Notes under the pieces: model-generated | Database searches by the model: none | What the model was told of the DNA's origin: nothing | Seen by the model: the letters and a program-made list of their open reading frames with translations, nothing else | Part shown: positions 58,619 through 64,000 of the stretch, one piece after another | Layout of the letters: each line of letters starts with the position of its first letter | How positions within the stretch are numbered: position 1 is the first letter of the stretch | Made by a program: the position numbers and the translations under genes | Source: Gemmatimonadaceae bacterium | GTDB taxonomy: Bacteria; Gemmatimonadota; Gemmatimonadetes; Gemmatimonadales; Gemmatimonadaceae | NCBI GenBank assembly: GCA_025928335.1 | Contig: JAICJQ010000001.1 | Span: 30,320 to 94,319 of the forward strand | Direction of reading: 5' to 3' | DNA: 64,000 nt

Positions 58619-60640
58619 ATGCGTTTTCATCCTATTGCCGCTGCCCTCGTTGTCGGTTTCGCTTCGATCGTCGGCGCGCAAAACAGCGTCGCGAAGCGCC
58701 CGATACGCGTCGGTGACATGTACCGCGTGAAGAACGTGAACGACCCGCAGATCTCGCCCGACGGTAAGTGGGTCGCGTACACCGTGACGTCGACTGATTC
58801 GGCGAAGGATCGGAGTGATACGGATGTCTGGATGGCTTCTTGGGACGGCAGCCAGACGATCCAGGTGACGTCGTCGCCGGATGGCGAAAGCAATCCGCGA
58901 TGGAGCCCGGACGGCCGATATCTATCGTTCATTTCGTCGCGGCAGGCGGGGAAGGGCGGTCAGCTCTGGCTGCTCGATCGACGCGGCGGCGAGGCGAAGC
59001 GAGTCACTGAGCTCAAGACGGGCATTCGCGATTATGAGTGGTCGCCGGATGGCAAGCGTCTGGCGCTCGTCATGAGCGACGCCGCTCCGGATGCGGATTC
59101 GACGAACAAGAAGCCGAAGCCGATCGTGATCGATCGCCTCCACTTCAAGAGCGACGCCGGCGGATATCTCGATTCGACGCACACGCACATCTACCTGTTC
59201 GACATCGAGACGCGGCAGTCGACCAATTTGGTGCCGGGCCTGTATGACGAAGGCGAACCGACGTGGTCGCCCGATGGGAAGCGGATCGCCTTCGAGAGCA
59301 AGCGCGCGCCGGGCGATCTCGATCGCTCGAACAACTCCGACGTGTTTGTCATCGAAGCGCGCGCCGGCGCGACGCCGAAACAGCTCACGACGTTCGACGG
59401 CCCCGACGGCGGCCCGTTCGCCTGGAGTCCGGACGGATCGCTGCTCGCCTATTTGCGCGGCAGCGAGGCGAAGTTCAGCGCGTACAACGAGGATCGCCTC
59501 GCCATCGTCCCGGTGACGGGCGGTACGCCGCGCATTCTGACCGAGTCGCTCGACCGTCCGGTGAGCAGCCCGCAATTCACCGCGGACGGGAAGTCGATCG
59601 TCTTTGCCTACACCGACGACCGGGCGCGGTACTTGGGACGGATTCCTCTCGCCGGCGGCTCGGTGGAAAAGTTGGTCGACGGTCGTCGCGTGCTTGGCGC
59701 GTACTCGATGACGCCCGATGGAAAAATCGCTGTCCTCAACGGTGCGGCGAACGCACCCAATGAGGTTTTCGCGCTGGAGAATGGTGCGCTCCGCCAGTTG
59801 TCGCACGTGAACGACGCCTGGGCGAAGGAAGTTCAGCTGGCGACAACGGAGGATATCAGCTTCAAGACGAAGGACGGCAACGAAGCCCACGGTCTTTTGG
59901 TGAAGCCGATCGGATACGCGGCCGGACAGAAATACCCGCTCCTGCTGCGAATCCACGGCGGACCGAACGGACAGGATCAGCACTCGTTCAGCCTCGAGCG
60001 GGAGCTCTTCGCGGCCAACGGCTACGCCGTGCTCAACGTGAACTACCGCGGGAGCAATGGCCGAGGTGAGAAATATCAACAAGCCATTTTCGCGGACTGG
60101 GGTAACAAGGAAGTGGTCGACCTCTTGGCGGGGGTCGACTACGTCGTCTCGATGGGTGTCGCCGACCCGGACCGTCTGGGCATCGGCGGCTGGAGCTACG
60201 GCGGGATTCTCACCGATTACACAATTGCGACGACAAGCCGCTTCAAGGCCGCGATCTCAGGGGCGGGCAGCGCGCTCCAACTTTCGATGTATGGATCCGA
60301 TCAATACATCTACCAGTATGAGCACGAGCTCGGCGCGCCATGGAAGTCGCAGGACCTTTGGATCAAGCTCTCGTATCCGTTCTTCCACGCCGACCGAATT
60401 TCCACGCCGACCCTGTTCATGGGCGGCGACAAGGACTTCAATGTCCCGGTCATCGGCGGGGAGCAAATGTACGAGGCGCTCCGGAGCTTAAACGTTCCAG
60501 CCCAGCTGATCGTCTATCCTAACCAGCACCACGGACTGTCGCTTCCCAGCTTCAATTACGACCGCCTCCAGCGTTACGTGGCGTGGTACGACCGGTTCCT
60601 GAAAAACGCTCCCATCCAGGCCGGAACTGTCCGGCGATGA
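58619..60640 (+). CDS. S9-family serine peptidase (prolyl oligopeptidase type), secreted
   Basis: The product is 673 aa from ATG 58619, preceded by AGGAGA. A signal peptide ends GFASIVGAQ. Beta-propeller repeats (DPQISPDGKWVAY, PRWSPDGRYLSFIS) fill the N-terminal half. The alpha/beta hydrolase domain has GWSYGG (Ser526), D606 in GGDKDFNVP and H638 in NQHHG. It probably degrades peptides in the periplasm. A DUF4412 gene follows 47 bases later. Confidence 0.9.
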   Translation: MRFHPIAAALVVGFASIVGAQNSVAKRPIRVGDMYRVKNVNDPQISPDGKWVAYTVTSTDSAKDRSDTDVWMASWDGSQTIQVTSSPDGESNPRWSPDGRYLSFISSRQAGKGGQLWLLDRRGGEAKRVTELKTGIRDYEWSPDGKRLALVMSDAAPDADSTNKKPKPIVIDRLHFKSDAGGYLDSTHTHIYLFDIETRQSTNLVPGLYDEGEPTWSPDGKRIAFESKRAPGDLDRSNNSDVFVIEARAGATPKQLTTFDGPDGGPFAWSPDGSLLAYLRGSEAKFSAYNEDRLAIVPVTGGTPRILTESLDRPVSSPQFTADGKSIVFAYTDDRARYLGRIPLAGGSVEKLVDGRRVLGAYSMTPDGKIAVLNGAANAPNEVFALENGALRQLSHVNDAWAKEVQLATTEDISFKTKDGNEAHGLLVKPIGYAAGQKYPLLLRIHGGPNGQDQHSFSLERELFAANGYAVLNVNYRGSNGRGEKYQQAIFADWGNKEVVDLLAGVDYVVSMGVADPDRLGIGGWSYGGILTDYTIATTSRFKAAISGAGSALQLSMYGSDQYIYQYEHELGAPWKSQDLWIKLSYPFFHADRISTPTLFMGGDKDFNVPVIGGEQMYEALRSLNVPAQLIVYPNQHHGLSLPSFNYDRLQRYVAWYDRFLKNAPIQAGTVRR

Positions 60641-60687
60641 TGAATACGGATTTCCAAACTCTCTTTTGAACTTCGAGGTTATCGCTC

Positions 60688-61416
60688 ATGACACGAATGC
60701 TCGCTTCTGTGCTCACCCTCGTCCCGCTTGCCGTGGCCGCTCCGCTCGCCGCGCAGCAGTTCGAGGGCACGGTCAACATGAAGATGACGGGCAACGGGCA
60801 GAACGCCGAAGGAATGACCATGCGGATGGCCATGAAAGGCGATCAGCAGGTGACGATCATCACGCTACCGGCGAATTCCGGTCCGATGGCTGGCCAGGAA
60901 GTACGGGCGATCATGGATCCCAAAGCGCAGACGGTGACGACGTTGATCCCGATGCCTCCCGGCATGGGCGCCATGGTCGGTCAGCCCGACGCGAAGGGTA
61001 TGAAGATGATTGTCGATCTGTCGAAGACGGCCGGGCCCGCGGCCGCGTCCAAAGGGGATATCAAGAAGCTTGGCACGACGCAGAAGATCGCGGGCATGTC
61101 GTGCGACGATTACCAGATCACCGATGAGAACGGGAAATCCGTCAAGGCGTGCATCACGTCGAGCCTTGGCCGCTTCGTGCTCCCCGACATGAGCGGCGGG
61201 ATGGGGCGCCGTGGTGGTGGCGGTGGTCAGCCGGCGTGGGTCAAGGCGTTCGGCGATCGTCCGGCGTTTCCGCTCAAGGTTTGGTCGGACGACGGCAGCA
61301 CCAACATGGAAGTGACGTCGGTCGATCGTTCGCCGGTCGCGGCGAGTCTATTCGAAATTCCTGACGGCTACGTCGACATGTCCGGAATGATGCGCGGACG
61401 GAGCGGCGGACGCTGA
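60688..61416 (+). CDS. DUF4412 domain-containing secreted protein
   Basis: The product is 242 aa with a signal peptide (LVPLAVAAPLAAQQ). The body is beta-rich and Met-rich, with FEGTVNMKMTGNGQNAEGMT and CDDYQITDENGKSVKACI, typical of DUF4412. A Gly/Arg-rich stretch (GRRGGGGGQ) interrupts it. Function of the family is unknown; periplasmic location is likely. Confidence 0.78.
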   Translation: MTRMLASVLTLVPLAVAAPLAAQQFEGTVNMKMTGNGQNAEGMTMRMAMKGDQQVTIITLPANSGPMAGQEVRAIMDPKAQTVTTLIPMPPGMGAMVGQPDAKGMKMIVDLSKTAGPAAASKGDIKKLGTTQKIAGMSCDDYQITDENGKSVKACITSSLGRFVLPDMSGGMGRRGGGGGQPAWVKAFGDRPAFPLKVWSDDGSTNMEVTSVDRSPVAASLFEIPDGYVDMSGMMRGRSGGR

Positions 61417-61423
61417 GCAGTCG

Positions 61424-61906
61424 CTAGAGCGTGCGGCGCAGGAAGGTGAGCGCCACGCCGTCGCGGAAGAAATCAGGAACGCGCGCCTCGTCTCGGAAGC
61501 CATGCTGGCGCAGCAGCGCCAGCGTGGTTCCGAGGGCGGGATCGTCGGGCAGTTCCGCGAGGAGAAAATCGGCTCCGGAGCTTCGGACCGCGCTCGCCAC
61601 GGCGTTCAGCAGACGCATGCCGACGTCCTCGATGTCGACGCCGGGAGCAAGTATCGCCGTGTGGACGCGGGCGCCGCGCGCCGTGCCGGCAATCGTCCCG
61701 AAGAGCGCGAGAGCCGCCACGGTGCCATCGCGGGCGATGACCAGCGCCCGATGCTCGGGGTCATTTCCCCGCTCGGCGAGCTCCAGGACCTCGAGCGCGC
61801 GATCGATGTACGGGGTAATCCCAAGCGCGCCCATGAGCAGCACGCGGGTCGCTTGGGAATCCTCGGGCTGGAGCGGCCGGGGATCGAGCGCGAAGTAGCC
61901 GGTCAC
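61424..61906 (-). CDS. GNAT-like protein
   Basis: The product is 160 aa from GTG 61906, three bases after the lpd stop. It has the alternating strand-helix pattern of GNAT (ALVIARDGTVAALALFGTIAG; MRLLNAVASAVRSSGADFLL; LLRQHGFRDEARVPDFF), but the acetyl-CoA signature RxxGxG is not visible. Acetyltransferase activity is therefore uncertain. Probably cotranscribed with lpd. Confidence 0.55.
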   Translation of the reverse strand: MTGYFALDPRPLQPEDSQATRVLLMGALGITPYIDRALEVLELAERGNDPEHRALVIARDGTVAALALFGTIAGTARGARVHTAILAPGVDIEDVGMRLLNAVASAVRSSGADFLLAELPDDPALGTTLALLRQHGFRDEARVPDFFRDGVALTFLRRTL

Positions 61907-61909
61907 GAC

Positions 61910-63352
61910 TCAGATTTGCAGCGCCCGCCCCAAGGTCGCCAGGGCCGCTTCCTTCGTCACTTCGGAAAGCGTTGGATGGGCGTGCACCGTCTCACCGATG
62001 TCATCGGCGGACGCACGGTACTCGAGGCCGAGTACGACTTCGGCGATGAGCTCCGAGACATTCGGGCCGATCATGTGCGCACCGAGGATCTCGTCGGTCT
62101 TCGCGTCGGCGACGAACTTCACGAACCCGGTGGCGTCGCCCAGCGAACGGGCGCGTCCATTCGCTGAGAAGGGGAATCGACCGGTTTTGTAGGCGCGGCC
62201 GCTGTCCTTCAGCTGTTGCTCGGTCAGTCCGACGGACGCAATCTCGGGCCAGGTATAGACGACGTTCGGGATCGACTTGTAGTGCATGTGCGACTTCTTG
62301 CCGGCGATGACCTCGGCGGCAATGACGCCTTCCTCCTCGGCCTTGTGCGCGAGCATCGGCCCCGGGACGCAGTCCCCGATTGCGTAGACGTGCGGCAGGT
62401 TCGTGCGCATTTGATCGTCGACGAGAATCTCGCCGCGCTTGCCGAGGTTGAGCCCGAGCGCGGCAGCGTCGATCCCGGTCGTCGCCGGACGTCGGCCGAC
62501 GGAGACGAGAACGTGGTCGCCTTCGAGGCGCTCGTTCTTTCCGTCGTGCTCGACTTCGACGAACGCACCGCTCTCCGTCAGACCACCGTTGCTGACGCGC
62601 GTGCTGGTGCGGATGTCGAGTCCCTGCTTGCGCAGGGTGCGGTCGGCTTCCTTGATCACATCGGCGTCCATGCCCGGGAGAATCGTGGGCATCAGCTCGA
62701 TGACGGTGACATCGGCGCCGAGCCGTTTCCAGACGGAACCCAGCTCGAGTCCGATCACGCCACCACCGATGACGATGAGGTGCTTCGGGACCTGAGGGAT
62801 GGCGAGCGCGCCGATGTTCGAGAGGACGCGCTTCTCGTCGAATTTGAGGAAGGGGAGCTCGATCGATACGGAGCCGGTGGCAATGATGACGTCTTTTGCC
62901 TGATAGGACGCGATTTTTTCATGGGATGCCCCCGTCGCTCCGACCGCGTGCACGTCGACGACATTCCCCGCCTTCAAAGTGCCGCGGCCCTTCGCCCACA
63001 TGATCTTGTTCTTCTTGAAGAGGAACTCGATCCCGCGCGTGTTCTGCGCCACGACTTCGTTCTTCCGCTGAAGCATTGTCGGAAGATCGAGCGTCAACGA
63101 CCCGATGCCGATGCCGTGTGTCGCCGCGGCGTGTTGTGCGAAATCGTAATGCTCGGACGACGTAAGCAGCGCCTTCGACGGAATGCACCCGACGTTCACG
63201 CACGTCCCGCCGAGCGTCTTGTCCATTTCGACGCAGACCGTGGAGAGGCCAAGCTGCGCCGCGCGGATCGCGGCGACGTAACCGCCCGGTCCGCCGCCGA
63301 TCACCACGACATCAACCGGTATTGAAGCGCTGTCTGAAACGGAAGTAGCCAT
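61910..63352 (-). CDS. lpdA: Dihydrolipoyl dehydrogenase (E3)
   Basis: The product is 480 aa. Two Rossmann motifs (VVIGGGPGGYVAA; LIVIGGGVIGLELG) bind FAD and NAD. The redox pair is C51/C56 in TCVNVGC. The C-terminal HPTLSE (459-464) gives the catalytic His-Glu. It reoxidises dihydrolipoamide in 2-oxoacid dehydrogenase complexes. The E2 gene (sucB) lies upstream on the same strand with 127 bases between. Confidence 0.95.
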   Translation of the reverse strand: MATSVSDSASIPVDVVVIGGGPGGYVAAIRAAQLGLSTVCVEMDKTLGGTCVNVGCIPSKALLTSSEHYDFAQHAAATHGIGIGSLTLDLPTMLQRKNEVVAQNTRGIEFLFKKNKIMWAKGRGTLKAGNVVDVHAVGATGASHEKIASYQAKDVIIATGSVSIELPFLKFDEKRVLSNIGALAIPQVPKHLIVIGGGVIGLELGSVWKRLGADVTVIELMPTILPGMDADVIKEADRTLRKQGLDIRTSTRVSNGGLTESGAFVEVEHDGKNERLEGDHVLVSVGRRPATTGIDAAALGLNLGKRGEILVDDQMRTNLPHVYAIGDCVPGPMLAHKAEEEGVIAAEVIAGKKSHMHYKSIPNVVYTWPEIASVGLTEQQLKDSGRAYKTGRFPFSANGRARSLGDATGFVKFVADAKTDEILGAHMIGPNVSELIAEVVLGLEYRASADDIGETVHAHPTLSEVTKEAALATLGRALQI

Positions 63353-63479
63353 GACCTGAGAGTGAAGCGTCTGGTAGACAAACCTAGGCCGAGAACGCGC
63401 TCGACAGGAATTTCACCGTCGTACGGGAGCGTACGGGCCCGATGTGGTTCATCAAGGTGCTTCCGGCTAACGTCCCGCC

Positions 63480-64000
63480 TCAGTCGATAAGCATCGACGC
63501 GGGATCTTCCATCAGTTCCTTCACCCGGACGAGGAAGAGCACTGCCTGTTGTCCGTCGATAACCCGGTGATCGTAGGAGAGGGCGATGTACATCATCGGG
63601 CGAATCTCGACTTTGCCGTTCACCGCCATCGGCCGGTCTTGAATCTTGTGCAGCCCGAGAATGCCGACCTGCGGGAAGTTGATGATCGGCGTCGAGACGA
63701 GGGATCCGAAGACGCCACCGTTCGTGATCGTGAACGTGCCCCCCGTGAGATCGTCCATCGTCAGCTTGCCGTCTCTCGCGCGCTTCGCGACCGCGCCGAT
63801 CTCGCGCGAGATGTCGATCAGTCCGCGGCGGTCGGCGTCCTTGATGTTCGGCACGACGAGCCCCGCATCCGACGCGACGGCAATGCCCATGTTCACGTAG
63901 TGCTTGTAGACGATCGCGTCGCCGTCGATCTGCGCATTGACGACCGGGTACGTCTTGAGCGCCATGCACGCCGCCTTCACGAAGAACGGCATGTACGAGA
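63480..64000 (-). CDS. sucB: 2-oxoglutarate dehydrogenase E2 (dihydrolipoyl succinyltransferase), C-terminal part
   Basis: The visible 173 residues are the catalytic domain's end; the reading frame continues past base 64000, so lipoyl and E3-binding domains are not visible. [23 protein letters not shown] and the active-site DHRVIDG are clear. The C-terminus [14 protein letters not shown] matches succinyltransferase-type E2 rather than acetyltransferase. Next to lpd on the same strand, forming part of the TCA-cycle complex. Confidence 0.85.
   Translation of the reverse strand, partial: SYMPFFVKAACMALKTYPVVNAQIDGDAIVYKHYVNMGIAVASDAGLVVPNIKDADRRGLIDISREIGAVAKRARDGKLTMDDLTGGTFTITNGGVFGSLVSTPIINFPQVGILGLHKIQDRPMAVNGKVEIRPMMYIALSYDHRVIDGQQAVLFLVRVKELMEDPASMLID

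Overview
The window looks like chromosomal DNA from a GC-rich, Gram-negative-type bacterium, most likely Gemmatimonadota or a relative in the FCB group. This is inferred from the mix of families: a large TonB-type outer-membrane protein with a carboxypeptidase-regulatory domain, a DUF1501/DUF1800 pair, many small lipoproteins, an EF-G paralogue, ThyX, and a CarS-like lipid enzyme. No rRNA, tRNA, CRISPR array, prophage or transposase was recognised. Genes are tightly packed, and many neighbours overlap by 4 bases (ATGA or GTGA).

Layout. Bases 1-1514: the end of a histidine-phosphatase-like gene and a lipoprotein. Bases 1611-12510: eight overlapping genes forming one lipid operon: desaturase, CarS-like cytidylyltransferase, PEP-synthase-like phosphotransferase, short UbiA-like protein, SAM methyltransferase, PlsC-type acyltransferase, fatty-acyl-AMP ligase, and a fused ACP/thioester-reductase/APH-type kinase. 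A run of inverted repeats precedes it, one of which buries the first ribosome-binding site. Bases 12517-15882: DUF1501 and DUF1800 genes. Bases 15971-26335: a large ATPase/TPR protein, an OmpR-type regulator, lipoproteins and an EF-G-like GTPase. Bases 26433-34430 (minus): a TonB-type receptor, a PDZ protein, an ECF sigma factor with a membrane partner, and a LytS/LytR-type two-component pair. Bases 34751-38724 (minus): two ATP-grasp ligases, a GNAT enzyme and lysine 2,3-aminomutase, a candidate beta-lysine pathway. Bases 38896-47678 (minus): ThyX, an FAD oxidase, several small unknown proteins, an RNase HI-like protein with altered catalytic residues, an M20 peptidase and a GHMP sugar kinase. 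Bases 47773-50074: trehalose synthesis (otsA-otsB). Bases 50078-64000: a phasin/histone-like protein, a CaiB-type CoA-transferase, a second ECF sigma factor and partner, a DUF72/lipoprotein/SGNH trio, an amidohydrolase, an S9 peptidase, and the lpd and sucB genes of a 2-oxoacid dehydrogenase complex, cut by the window end.

The lipid operon is the most promising uncharacterised system. FAAL, ACP and reductase should turn a fatty acid into a long-chain aldehyde or alcohol. The two phosphotransferase-like proteins, CarS-like, UbiA-like, PlsC and methyltransferase enzymes could then build it into an unusual, perhaps ether-type, lipid. The KamA/GNAT/ATP-grasp operon is the second. The window also carries two families of dispersed palindromic repeats, one copy of which lies inside a coding sequence.
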